This document shows positions 13,420 to 20,980 of a stretch of 22,260 bases of DNA, one piece after another; the stretch's first letter is position 1; every line of letters begins with the position of its first letter. Source of the DNA: JAVKLU01 sp031538895. Its GTDB lineage: Bacteria; Pseudomonadota; Gammaproteobacteria; Burkholderiales; Burkholderiaceae. Below the pieces are notes generated by a model. That model was not told where the DNA came from and searched no databases. It saw only the letters and a program-made list of their open reading frames with translations. The position numbers and the translations under genes are program-made. The stretch is from contig JAVKLU010000030.1 in the NCBI GenBank assembly GCA_031538895.1, positions 1-22,260 of the forward strand, given 5' to 3'.

Positions 13420-14400
13420 ATGACAGCAAAATTGTTAAAGCCAGAAATTGTAAAAATTGAAGAAATTACGGCAACGCGTGCTCGTATTACGATGGAGCCC
13501 TTTGAGCGTGGTTATGGTCACACTTTAGGTAATGCCTTGCGTCGCGTGATGTTGTCCTCGATTGAGGGTTATGCGCCAACAGAAGTCAAAATTGAAGGTG
13601 TTGTGCACGAATATGCGCACATCGATGGTGTTCGCGAAGACGTGGTTGATGTTTTGCTCAATCTCAAGGGTATCGTGTTTAAATTGCATGGTCGTGACCA
13701 TGTCAATTTATTGCTGAAAAAAGAAGGGCAAGGCGTTGTGAAGGCGAGTGATATTGATTTGCCGCACGACGTTGAAATTATCAATCCTGATTTTGTGATT
13801 GCCAACTTATCAGTCGGCGGCAAAATTGAAATGCAAATTAAAGTCGAAAAAGGCCGCGGTTATTTGCCAGGTAACATTCGTCGCTTGCGTGAGGAGTCAG
13901 ACAAACAAATTGGTCAAGTCATTTTGGACGCATCGTTTTCACCGGTGCGCCGTGTCTCGTACTCAGTCGGCGCAGCGCGGGTGGAACAGCGTACCGATTT
14001 AGATTCTTTAGAAATAGATATTGATACTAATGGCGTTATTTCAGCAGAAGATGTTGTTCGTCAATCGGCACGGATTTTGGTTGAGCAATTAGCGGTATTT
14101 GCGGCTTTAGATAACGCTGAAATCATTTCTTTAGAAGGTGGTGTGACGGCGAAAGTCTCGCTAGATCCAATTCTCTTGCGCTCGGTTGATGATTTGGAAT
14201 TGACGGTTCGTTCGGCCAATTGCTTGAAATCAGAAAATATTTTGTACATTGGTGACTTGATTCAACGCTCAGAAAATGAATTACTGCGCACACCAAACTT
14301 GGGTCGAAAATCATTGAATGAAATTAAAGCCATGTTGATCGGCTTGAATTTAAGTTTAGGGACCAAGATTGAAAACTGGCCACCAGAGAGTTTTAGTTAA
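13420..14400 (+). CDS. rpoA: DNA-directed RNA polymerase subunit alpha
   Basis: RpoA (326 residues) dimerises to start RNA polymerase assembly and contacts activators and UP elements. The frame extends upstream to 13366, but the ATG at 13420 with AAAAAAGGAA before it gives the normal start. The N-terminal domain (about residues 1-230) includes the assembly motif FERGYGHTLGNALRRVMLSS. The C-terminal domain (about residues 245-326) carries LTVRSANCLKSENILYIGDL, with the DNA-contacting arginine of E. coli R265, and ends NWPPESFS. It is co-oriented with rpsD and rplQ as in the usual alpha operon. Confidence 0.98.
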   Translation: MTAKLLKPEIVKIEEITATRARITMEPFERGYGHTLGNALRRVMLSSIEGYAPTEVKIEGVVHEYAHIDGVREDVVDVLLNLKGIVFKLHGRDHVNLLLKKEGQGVVKASDIDLPHDVEIINPDFVIANLSVGGKIEMQIKVEKGRGYLPGNIRRLREESDKQIGQVILDASFSPVRRVSYSVGAARVEQRTDLDSLEIDIDTNGVISAEDVVRQSARILVEQLAVFAALDNAEIISLEGGVTAKVSLDPILLRSVDDLELTVRSANCLKSENILYIGDLIQRSENELLRTPNLGRKSLNEIKAMLIGLNLSLGTKIENWPPESFS

Positions 14401-14452
14401 TTAAGCTGTTATCAATTTTAGGGTTTCCTCACCATTTTTCAAGGACTTGTAT

Positions 14453-14839
14453 ATGCGTCACCGTAACGGATTACGAAAATTAAATCGCACCAGTGCTCAT
14501 CGTTTAGCGATGTTACGCAATATGACGAACTCTTTGTTGCGTCACGAAGCGATTCGCACTACTTTGCCTAAAGCAAAAGCCTTACGCCGCGTGGCAGAAC
14601 CTATTTTGACTTTAGCAAAGTATCCTACTTTGGCAAATCGTCGTTTGGCATTTGATCGTTTACGCGATCGCGAAATGGTGGTGAAGTTATTTGATGAATT
14701 AGGCCCCCGTTATGCAACGCGCCCAGGTGGCTATTTGCGGATTTTGAAAATGGGTTCCCGCCCAGGTGATAACGCACCGATGGCCTACATCGAGTTGTTA
14801 GACCGTCCAGATCAATCGGAAGCGGTCAACGCAGAATAA
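14453..14839 (+). CDS. rplQ: 50S ribosomal protein L17
   Basis: L17 (128 residues) is near the tunnel exit. The ATG at 14453 with AAGGA upstream gives MRHRNGLRKLNRTSAHRLAM, the family start; a TTG two codons earlier in frame is less likely. The segment EAIRTTLPKAKALRRVAEPI and the end AYIELLDRP are typical. It closes the ribosomal cluster. No clear intrinsic terminator follows; the next 126 bases are hairpin-rich but lack a T-run, so some transcription may continue into the lipoprotein gene. Confidence 0.98.
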   Translation: MRHRNGLRKLNRTSAHRLAMLRNMTNSLLRHEAIRTTLPKAKALRRVAEPILTLAKYPTLANRRLAFDRLRDREMVVKLFDELGPRYATRPGGYLRILKMGSRPGDNAPMAYIELLDRPDQSEAVNAE

Positions 14840-14874
14840 ATAGCTCTCCTACAACTCCCATCGGATACCCTTGT

Positions 14875-14938
14875 GAATACTATAGTTTTCAGGGGTATTC
14901 CCAATGTTCAAAAATCGATAGGTCTTATCCATATTGGG
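14875..14938 (+). promoter_or_regulatory. Competing hairpins before the lipoprotein gene
   Basis: GAATAC (14875-14880) can pair with GTATTC (14895-14900). Alternatively CCCAATGT (14900-14907) pairs with ATATTGGG (14931-14938), with GATA (14917-14920) and TATC (14926-14929) nested inside. The two outer helices share base 14900, so they compete or abut. They lie 28 bases before the lipoprotein ATG. They may be a mRNA end structure for rplQ or a leader for the next gene. Confidence 0.35.
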
Positions 14939-14965
14939 CTTAACGAATTAAATAAAGGACAAAAA

Positions 14966-15694
14966 ATGAAACTTAAATTGAGCTTGATCACCTGCGCGAT
15001 TGCGATATTGAGTGGATGCGGTGGTGCTGGGGGGGGTAGCAATACTTCAGTCGTAAATACCGCAGAAGGATACTGGGAGGGCGCGTCATCAAATGGTGCA
15101 ACCGTTAGTATTGCCATTTTGGAAAACGGCGAAGCTTGGGGCGGCGCAATCGTAGGAAACACACTGGTCAGTGCTATCGCTGGTACAGCCAATGGAAACA
15201 GCACCTCATTTTCAGCATCGGGTTCCGAGTTTTCCTTCACCTCTGGCATTGTTGCAAGAGCCATTTACACCGGGACAGTGACGCAAAAACAGCGGATTCA
15301 GGCTACCGGCAGCAGCGGAAACACGATTGACCTTGCCTACGATACCAATTACGACCAAAGCGTCACCGCTGCTGAAATCGCTGGCAGCTACACGCTGTCA
15401 GGCCGAACGGCTCTTTACTCCATCAGCGACTTGACTTTCACCGTTGGCGCCAACGGAGCCTTCACGATTGTTGACGGCGGATGCACAACCACAGGGACAG
15501 TAACACCGCGCGCTTCAGGCAAAGCCGTCATCAATGTAAATGCCACAGGGACTGGCTCTTGTGTTCTTGGTAACGGCGTTTCACTCAGCGGTATTGCGGT
15601 TTTAAATAAGGCAAGAACGCCCAATACACTTTCCGTCATTGCATTGAATAGCGCAAAGACAGATGGCTTGGTACTGATAGGTCGAAAAAACTAA
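14966..15694 (+). CDS. Predicted lipoprotein, function unknown
   Basis: The frame opens at 14873, but the ATG at 14966 has AAAGGA upstream and starts a classic lipoprotein signal: MKLKLSLITCAIAILSGCGG, with lipobox LSGC and Cys18 as the lipidated residue. The mature part (about 225 residues) starts with a Gly/Ser-rich linker and then alternates short polar and hydrophobic stretches rich in G, S, T, N and V, suggesting beta structure. A GYWEG motif opens the folded part. Two late cysteines (DGGCTTTG and GTGSCVLG) could form a disulfide in the periplasm. No catalytic motif is seen and I do not recognise the family. Position after rplQ and a more mixed codon use than the ribosomal genes suggest an accessory gene. 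Membrane anchoring is inferred from the signal alone. Confidence 0.85.
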   Translation: MKLKLSLITCAIAILSGCGGAGGGSNTSVVNTAEGYWEGASSNGATVSIAILENGEAWGGAIVGNTLVSAIAGTANGNSTSFSASGSEFSFTSGIVARAIYTGTVTQKQRIQATGSSGNTIDLAYDTNYDQSVTAAEIAGSYTLSGRTALYSISDLTFTVGANGAFTIVDGGCTTTGTVTPRASGKAVINVNATGTGSCVLGNGVSLSGIAVLNKARTPNTLSVIALNSAKTDGLVLIGRKN

Positions 15695-15847
15695 GTTGGA
15701 TCAGTCGAGCCGCGGCATCGAGTCGAGGTCTAAGAGGAACCGCCGATCGGGCAAGCGAAGCGAGTGATGACGCGTATGATGGTTGGTAAAAATGGGGGAT
15801 TACCCGCCGCCGGTCTATTTTTGTTATTTGACTCTGCAAAATAAGTT

Positions 15848-15883
15848 AAAAAACGCATCTTTGAGTGCGCCCTTTTATGGGGC
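15848..15883 (-). terminator. Terminator-like double hairpin downstream of glmU
   Basis: Read on the minus strand, a GCCC/GGGC hairpin (15869-15883) is followed by a short hairpin with GCGCA pairing to TGCGT (15853-15870, one G-U) and then six T residues (15853 to 15848). This lies about 70 bases past the glmU stop. The stems are short, so strength is uncertain. The remaining bases from 15695 to 15939 hold no gene that I can support and no clear terminator for the lipoprotein gene. Confidence 0.45.
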
Positions 15884-15939
15884 AGGTTCAATCTTATTTT
15901 TGCGGTGAGTTGTGGTCACTAACGCTGCGGCACTCAGAA

Positions 15940-17358
15940 TCATTTTTTCTGCGGGCGTCGCCAATCTACACGGCTTATTTGTTCAACGCGCGATAGGGTT
16001 AAGGTATCTGGTGGTGCATTTTGGGTCAAGGTGGTTCCCGCCGCTAATGTCGCGCCTTTACCAATGCGTACTGGCGCGACCAATTGGCTATCACTACCGA
16101 TAAACGCATCGTCTTCAATAATGGTTTTGTGTTTGTTCACGCCATCGTAATTACAGGTAATCGTTCCTGCCCCAACATTCACGCGCGCACCAATTTCGGC
16201 GTCACCTAAATAGGCTAAATGATTGGCTTTGGAACCGGCGCCTAAACAGGTATTTTTGAGTTCAACAAAATTACCGACATGCGTGTTTTCTGCCAAAACA
16301 GATCCCGGGCGGAGCCGCGCATAAGGCCCAATGAGCGCGCCTGATCCGATGATGGCACCATCAATGTGTGTGAAGGGCAATATTTTGACGCCGCTGCCAA
16401 TTTTTGCATTTTTGATCACACAGTTGGCGCCAATGTCAGTTTGGGCACCAATTTCAACCTGACCTTCAAAAATACAATTGACGTCAATCACGACATCTTG
16501 GGCGCACTGTAAATTTCCTCGAATGTCGATACGAGCAGGATCGCGCAGCGTCACGCCCTGATTCATTAAGTGGTGTGCTTGCGTCAGTTGAAATACCCGC
16601 TCTAAATGCGCCAATTGGGCGCGCGAATTGATTCCGAGGGTTTCTTCTAAGTTATCTGGATGGCAGGTCGTGACGCGGCTATCTGTGGCGGCCATCGCGA
16701 CGATGTCAGTTAAATAGTATTCGCCCTGAGCATTTTGTGGCGTGAGTTGGGTGATCCAGCGCGCTAACAAGTGGGTGGGCGCGATCAAGATGCCGGTATT
16801 GATTTCAGTAATTGCGCGCTCTTGTTCCGAGGCATCCTTTTCTTCAATAATGCGTTGTACTTGATGATTTTCTAAACGCACAATCCGCCCATAACCCTGT
16901 GGTTGTGCGGTATGGGCGGTGAGTAGGGCGAGCAGTTGTCCTGTTTGCGCGGCGCATAAACGCTGTAAAGTGGATACGCTGATGAGAGGGACATCGCCGT
17001 ACAAAATTAAAGTTGATGCGGCCGCTAAGCTCGTGTTTTGTGGCGAGGTTTGATTCAACGCATTTAGCGCATTCATCGCCAACTGTACCGCGTGTCCGGT
17101 ACCTTTTTGCTCATCTTGCAATACCCATTCAATATCCGGTTCAGTGATGTGAGCGCGAATTTGATCGGCGCCATGACCATACACCACGATTAAGCGCGCA
17201 GGTTTTAAAGCACGAGCGCTGTTCAGTACGCGATTTAATAAAGAAACGCCGGCCAATTGATGCAGCACTTTGGGCATCGCTGAATGCATGCGCGTCCCGC
17301 GTCCGGCCGCCAGGATAATGATATTGAGAGAGTGTGCAGAATTATGGAGAGGATTCAT
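15940..17358 (-). CDS. glmU: Bifunctional UDP-GlcNAc pyrophosphorylase / GlcN-1-P acetyltransferase
   Basis: GlmU (472 residues from this start) acetylates glucosamine-1-phosphate and then couples it to UTP, giving UDP-GlcNAc for peptidoglycan and LPS in the cytoplasm. The N-terminal nucleotidyltransferase domain carries LAAGRGTRMHSAMPKVLHQL at about residues 16-35, and GTGHAVQ and YGDVPLI motifs. The C-terminal left-handed beta-helix holds HVGNFVELKN, KANHLAYLGDAEIG with the expected catalytic histidine, and GAGTITCNYDG. The frame reaches a TTG at 17388, but the ATG at 17358 leaves the usual short lead before the first strand; neither start has a clear Shine-Dalgarno. It is the last gene of the orn-folB-ttcA-glmU run, 121 bases after ttcA. 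The RRPQKK end is normal. Confidence 0.96.
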   Translation of the reverse strand: MNPLHNSAHSLNIIILAAGRGTRMHSAMPKVLHQLAGVSLLNRVLNSARALKPARLIVVYGHGADQIRAHITEPDIEWVLQDEQKGTGHAVQLAMNALNALNQTSPQNTSLAAASTLILYGDVPLISVSTLQRLCAAQTGQLLALLTAHTAQPQGYGRIVRLENHQVQRIIEEKDASEQERAITEINTGILIAPTHLLARWITQLTPQNAQGEYYLTDIVAMAATDSRVTTCHPDNLEETLGINSRAQLAHLERVFQLTQAHHLMNQGVTLRDPARIDIRGNLQCAQDVVIDVNCIFEGQVEIGAQTDIGANCVIKNAKIGSGVKILPFTHIDGAIIGSGALIGPYARLRPGSVLAENTHVGNFVELKNTCLGAGSKANHLAYLGDAEIGARVNVGAGTITCNYDGVNKHKTIIEDDAFIGSDSQLVAPVRIGKGATLAAGTTLTQNAPPDTLTLSRVEQISRVDWRRPQKK

Positions 17359-17406
17359 GGCGATTACTATTGAAATGTCGTCAGGCAAAAGCGAATCAAA
17401 CTCTAG

Positions 17407-17445
17407 CGCACTTCATCCGCACATTCTGTATTTATAGAAGTGCCC
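17407..17445. repeat. 39-base hairpin repeat, copy 1 (between ttcA and glmU)
   Basis: These 39 bases are identical to 22089-22127. Each copy contains a perfect 7-bp inverted repeat, GCACTTC (17408-17414) with GAAGTGC (17437-17443), around a 22-base interior. Flanks of the two copies differ, so the identical block is sharply bounded. Both copies are intergenic, which is typical of dispersed extragenic repeats. Confidence 0.8.
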
Positions 17446-17449
17446 GATA

Positions 17450-17466
17450 GTCGATTCAAAATTGAC
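17450..17466. promoter_or_regulatory. Small hairpin just after the ttcA stop
   Basis: GTCGATT (17450-17456) pairs with AATTGAC (17460-17466) through seven pairs, one G-U, with a 3-base CAA loop. In the minus-strand transcript it lies between the ttcA stop and the 39-base repeat. It has no T-run on either side, so it is not called a terminator; stabilisation of the ttcA 3' end is possible. Confidence 0.35.
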
Positions 17467-17479
17467 CGTTAAGCGTAAT

Positions 17480-18484
17480 TTAACGTGCCGGCGTAAACCA
17501 GCGAATTTTATGTTGCAGGGAGGCGTTTTCTGGTGCATTCTCATCATCGTCCCCTTCATCGTCCGCCCTGACGAGATTTTCAGCAAAAGGCGTTAGCACT
17601 TCTGAACTATCGACAAAAGCATTATCAGACTGAAGATGTGCAGAGACTTTCGGTGCAGCAGATACACCGCTCAAATTCGCTAACGGGGTCAAATTGATAA
17701 AGTCATGCCAGTTTTTATCCATCAAATGTGAGGGTGCGATATTGGACAAGGCGGTGAAAATCGTTTCGGTGCGACCGGGTTGCTCGCGCTCCCACCCTGC
17801 AAGCATTGCTTTAATGATTTTGCGTTTGAGGTTTTCTTGGCTGCCGCAGAGATCACAAGGAATAATGGGAAAGTTTTGTTGCGCGGCATATCGGATTAAA
17901 TCAGCTTCAGCGATATAGGTCAGCGGGCGAATCACAATATGCTTGCCATCATCCGCGCGCAGCTTTGGTGGCATGGCTTTTAACTTGCCGCCGTAAAATA
18001 AATTCAAGAAAAAAGTTTCTACCATATCATCGCGATGATGGCCCAGTGCGATTTTGGTCGCGCCTAATTCATCCGCAACACGGTACAAAATGGCGCGACG
18101 TAAACGCGCACAAACCGAGCACGTCGTTTTTCCTTCAGGAACAAGACGTTGTACGGTGCTGTAGGTGTCTTCCTCCTCAATATGAAATTCAACGCCTAAG
18201 GTGCGCAGGTATTCAGGCAGAATATGCGCTGGAAATCCGGGTTGTTTTTGATCGAGGTTCACCGCCACAATATCAAACTGAATCGGTGCGCGATCGCGCA
18301 AGGCCAACAATAAATCAAGCAGGGCATGGCTGTCTTTGCCGCCAGACAGGCAGACCATGATGCGATCACCTTCTTCAATCATGTGGTAGTCGATCACCGC
18401 CTTGCCCAATAAACGCATTAAGCGTTTGTTGAGTTTGTTTGATTCGTGTTGCGCGCGATGCGCTTGACGGTGAGTTAAAGACAT
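17480..18484 (-). CDS. ttcA: tRNA 2-thiocytidine(32) synthetase TtcA
   Basis: TtcA (334 residues) makes 2-thiocytidine at position 32 of some tRNAs, using ATP and a 4Fe-4S cluster. The PP-loop SGGKDS is at residues 47-52. The cluster cysteines are Cys122 and Cys125 (CSVC) and one from CDLC (Cys210, Cys213), at the E. coli positions. The CxxC pairs and the ALGHHRDDMVETFFLNLFYG segment separate it from TilS. It is about 23 residues longer than E. coli TtcA; the extra C-terminal part is variable with an acidic run (DDEGDDDENAPEN) before IRWFTPAR. It follows folB by 24 bases on the minus strand. Confidence 0.96.
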   Translation of the reverse strand: MSLTHRQAHRAQHESNKLNKRLMRLLGKAVIDYHMIEEGDRIMVCLSGGKDSHALLDLLLALRDRAPIQFDIVAVNLDQKQPGFPAHILPEYLRTLGVEFHIEEEDTYSTVQRLVPEGKTTCSVCARLRRAILYRVADELGATKIALGHHRDDMVETFFLNLFYGGKLKAMPPKLRADDGKHIVIRPLTYIAEADLIRYAAQQNFPIIPCDLCGSQENLKRKIIKAMLAGWEREQPGRTETIFTALSNIAPSHLMDKNWHDFINLTPLANLSGVSAAPKVSAHLQSDNAFVDSSEVLTPFAENLVRADDEGDDDENAPENASLQHKIRWFTPAR

Positions 18485-18508
18485 GAGGTTTTTGGGCGGA
18501 GTACTGAA

Positions 18509-18901
18509 CTAGATTTTCGAAAGATTGGTATGAAACACTTCAATGCCGACGCCGGCACAATCAGGATAAACATCGGGTTTCATCGTTGATACGCGCGCCG
18601 CAACGACTTGCGGATGGGCGCACAAGGCCTCGATTAGTTGGTCGCATAAAGTTTCTTGCAAATGAATATGACCGCGCTCCACTACCGACTTAATCGTGGT
18701 GCGAATGAAGTCGTAATCCACCACTTCGTGCAATTGATCATTGCTGGGGTGCGTACTTTCCAGCGTGACAAAAAGATCGACGTTAAACAGCACACGCTGC
18801 GGTGATTTTTTTTCAAAATCATGAATCCCGATTGAGGTAATGACTTCAAAATCGCGCAGAAAAATTCGCCGGCAATTGGCCAGTAAGTGATGAATATCCA
18901 T
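18509..18901 (-). CDS. folB: Dihydroneopterin aldolase
   Basis: FolB (130 residues) cleaves 7,8-dihydroneopterin to 6-hydroxymethyl-dihydropterin and glycolaldehyde in folate synthesis. The core FEVITSIGIHDFEKKSPQRV, the segment EVVDYDFIRTTIKSV and STMKPDVYPDC are typical. The expected active-site residues are present: Glu30, Tyr63 and Lys108 by comparison with known FolB enzymes. Its ATG shares one base with the orn stop (TAATG), indicating coupled translation. The short N-terminal extension before the first beta strand (MDIHHLLANCR) is seen in betaproteobacterial forms. Confidence 0.94.
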   Translation of the reverse strand: MDIHHLLANCRRIFLRDFEVITSIGIHDFEKKSPQRVLFNVDLFVTLESTHPSNDQLHEVVDYDFIRTTIKSVVERGHIHLQETLCDQLIEALCAHPQVVAARVSTMKPDVYPDCAGVGIEVFHTNLSKI

Positions 18902-19473
18902 TATGTTGTCGCCTCGTCGCCGCGTAAAAAATATTGCCGGTAGTAACGCAATTCTTCAATCGATTCGATAATGTCGGCCAGTGCCGTGTGCGCTTGCTGT
19001 TTGTTAAAGCCCTTGGCGATATCCGGCCGCCAGCGTTTGCACAATTCTTTTAATGTCGATACGTCTAGATTTCGATAATGGAAAAAAGATTCAAGTTGCG
19101 GCATGTAATTGGCCATGAAGCGGCGGTCTTGGCAAATGGTGTTACCACACATCGGTGAAGTGCGCTCCTTACTCCACGCTTTTAAAAATGTCAGCAAAGA
19201 CTCTTGTGCCATTGCTTCGGTGATGATTGAATCACGAACTTTTTGAATCAAGCCGGATTTGCTGTGCGTGCTTTGATTCCATTTGTCCATAGCGTTTAAT
19301 AGCGCGTCGTCTTGATGAATCACCATGACCGGCGCTTGGGCGATGATTTGCAAAGATTCATTGGTGACGACGACGGCAATTTCTAGAATACGATCACGTG
19401 CGGGATCCAGCCCTGACATTTCCATATCAAGCCAAATCAGGTTGTGCGACAAGTTACTCAGTTTTTGAGTCAT
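18901..19473 (-). CDS. orn: Oligoribonuclease
   Basis: Orn (190 residues) is a 3'-5' exonuclease that degrades diribonucleotides left by RNA decay and by c-di-GMP breakdown (pGpG). It is a DEDDh enzyme: Asp16 and Glu18 in LDMEMSG, the aspartate in ICQDRRFM, and the His/Asp pair in AHTALADI. The end YYRQYFLRG is also typical. It is the first gene of the minus-strand run; the 184-base gap to the divergent protease gene holds its promoter. AGG lies about 10 bases before the ATG. Confidence 0.97.
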   Translation of the reverse strand: MTQKLSNLSHNLIWLDMEMSGLDPARDRILEIAVVVTNESLQIIAQAPVMVIHQDDALLNAMDKWNQSTHSKSGLIQKVRDSIITEAMAQESLLTFLKAWSKERTSPMCGNTICQDRRFMANYMPQLESFFHYRNLDVSTLKELCKRWRPDIAKGFNKQQAHTALADIIESIEELRYYRQYFLRGDEATT

Positions 19474-19487
19474 TATTTTTGAACCTA

Positions 19488-19517
19488 ATTAAAATCAGCT
19501 CTAATCATCAATATCAA
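19488..19517 (-). promoter_or_regulatory. Candidate promoter for orn
   Basis: On the minus strand TTGATA (19517-19512) and TTTAAT (19493-19488, five of six matches to the -10 consensus) are 18 bases apart. Transcription would start about 8 bases before the orn ATG, giving a nearly leaderless mRNA that excludes the AGG ahead of it. The gap is A/T-rich here, so this may be a chance match. Confidence 0.3.
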
Positions 19518-19657
19518 GAACGCGGGTGGGTGACGCGGCGATTCTTTATTGAGGCTCAACGAGACGACTATAGTGCGAGTTACTATCCTCATCTATTCAG
19601 TGCGGGTGAGTTCACGCGCAAAAATGATTTTTTTAACAAAACATTTATTCACCAAAT

Positions 19658-20935
19658 ATGACCACATCTTTATTTAGCGTAATTTTTATTGCATTCTTAT
19701 TGGCACACATCGGGTTAAAAACATGGTTGGCGCGTCGACACATTACTCATATTAAGGCGCATCGTGCAACCGTGCCATCAGAGTTCGCCGCAAAAATTAG
19801 TCTGGCAGCGCATCAGAAGGCGGCGGATTATAGTGTTGCCAAGTCAACTTTTGGGCTTTATCAAAGTCTATTTGGCGTGGTCTTGATTTTGGGTTTTACT
19901 TTTTGGGGCGGTTTGCAAGTATTGTTTGACGCGACAAGTATTTTTTCGTCACCGCTGGCGAACGCTTTATTGTTGTTAGTGGCGTTTTCCATGATTAACG
20001 GCGTGCTGGATTTTCCATTTGATTGGTATCGACAATTTGTCATCGAAGCGCGGTTCGGTTTCAATAAAATGACCGTGAAGCTTTTTCTGCAAGATATGGT
20101 CAAAAGCCTGGCGCTGTCCTTAGTGATTGGTTTGCCGCTGATCGGCGTGTTATTATGGTTGATTGAGTCCTCGGGCAAGTGGTGGTGGGTTTATGCCTGG
20201 GGTGTTTTATGCGCTTTTAATGTATTGATTTTGGTGTTGTATCCCACGGTGATCGCGCCTTTATTCAATCGCTTTGATGCTTTGGAGGATCAATCATTAC
20301 GCAGTCGTATCGATGCGCTGTTGGCGCGTTGTGGTTTTCGCGCGGCGGGATTGTTTGTGATGGACGGTTCGCGCCGCAGTGCCCATGGCAACGCGTACTT
20401 TACGGGGATTGGTAAAAATAAACGGATTGTTTTCTTTGATACTTTGCTCAAACAATTGTCGCCGCCCGAAATTGAAGCGGTACTCGCGCATGAACTGGGT
20501 CACTTTACACATCATCACGTGATTAAGCGGATTGGCATGTCCTTTGTATTTACCTTTGTTTTGCTGGGTGTTTTGGCGTATTTAATTGGGCAGCCGTGGT
20601 TTTATGCAGGCTTGGGCGTTGACAGCGCTGCGCTCTCTTTATTGTTGGGCGCGCCACCTTATGGCGTGGCGTTAATTTTGTTTATGTTGGTGACGCCGGT
20701 ATTTGGTTTTGTGCTTCAGCCCTTGATGGCGGAGTCTTCGCGCAGGCATGAATTTGAAGCGGACTCGTTCGCCGCACAAAACGCCGACGCTAATGAATTG
20801 GTGTCGGCCCTGGTCAAAATGTATGAAGACAATGCCTCGACTTTGACGCCTGATCCTTTACATTCGCGTTTTTATGATTCGCATCCGCCGGCGAGTGTGC
20901 GCATTGCGCATTTAAAAAACGCGGTTCCCTCTTAA
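19658..20935 (+). CDS. Ste24-like M48 family membrane zinc metalloprotease
   Basis: This 425-residue protein has the layout of the Ste24 (CAAX protease type) branch of M48: several membrane segments in the N-terminal half (about 5-20, 70-88, 102-116, 150-170, 178-195), then the catalytic domain. The zinc motif HELGH is at residues 278-282, and the third ligand motif EFEAD at 365-369 (Glu365 expected). ARFGFNKMT and SAHGNAYFTGIGKNKRIVFF are typical of this branch. Two further hydrophobic segments lie at about 293-311 and 333-352. The role in bacteria is probably quality control of membrane proteins; the substrate is unknown. No Shine-Dalgarno is clear at the ATG. It lies 15 bases before rsgA in the same orientation, so the two are likely co-transcribed. 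Confidence 0.93.
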   Translation: MTTSLFSVIFIAFLLAHIGLKTWLARRHITHIKAHRATVPSEFAAKISLAAHQKAADYSVAKSTFGLYQSLFGVVLILGFTFWGGLQVLFDATSIFSSPLANALLLLVAFSMINGVLDFPFDWYRQFVIEARFGFNKMTVKLFLQDMVKSLALSLVIGLPLIGVLLWLIESSGKWWWVYAWGVLCAFNVLILVLYPTVIAPLFNRFDALEDQSLRSRIDALLARCGFRAAGLFVMDGSRRSAHGNAYFTGIGKNKRIVFFDTLLKQLSPPEIEAVLAHELGHFTHHHVIKRIGMSFVFTFVLLGVLAYLIGQPWFYAGLGVDSAALSLLLGAPPYGVALILFMLVTPVFGFVLQPLMAESSRRHEFEADSFAAQNADANELVSALVKMYEDNASTLTPDPLHSRFYDSHPPASVRIAHLKNAVPS

Positions 20936-20980
20936 GCGATCAATCCTGCAGTGATCAATTCTGAAGCGATCAAACCTGAA
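20936..20980 (+). repeat. Three 15-base tandem repeats across the rsgA start
   Basis: Units GCGATCAATCCTGCA (20936-20950), GTGATCAATTCTGAA (20951-20965) and GCGATCAAACCTGAA (20966-20980) lie end to end, beginning right after the protease stop codon. The first base of unit 2 is the GTG start of rsgA, so units 2 and 3 encode VINSE-like and AIKPE pentapeptides (the first residue read as Met). A GCG to GTG change in a repeat unit would create the start codon. Confidence 0.6.

Noticed and set aside
15636..15839. Possible 67-residue minus-strand ORF overlapping the lipoprotein end
   Set aside because: It has no ribosome site or recognisable domain, overlaps a real gene, and its Ser/Arg/Leu/Pro-rich composition looks like chance or repeat translation.
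17480..18484. Assignment of the PP-loop protein as TilS
   Set aside because: The two CxxC pairs at 122/125 and 210/213 and the GHHRDDMVETF segment are TtcA features; TilS lacks this cluster arrangement.
19545..19574. Promoter for the M48 protease gene (TTTATT/TTATTG with TATAGT)
   Set aside because: The -10 is acceptable but no -35 box at proper spacing resembles the consensus; a promoter must exist in this gap but I cannot place it.
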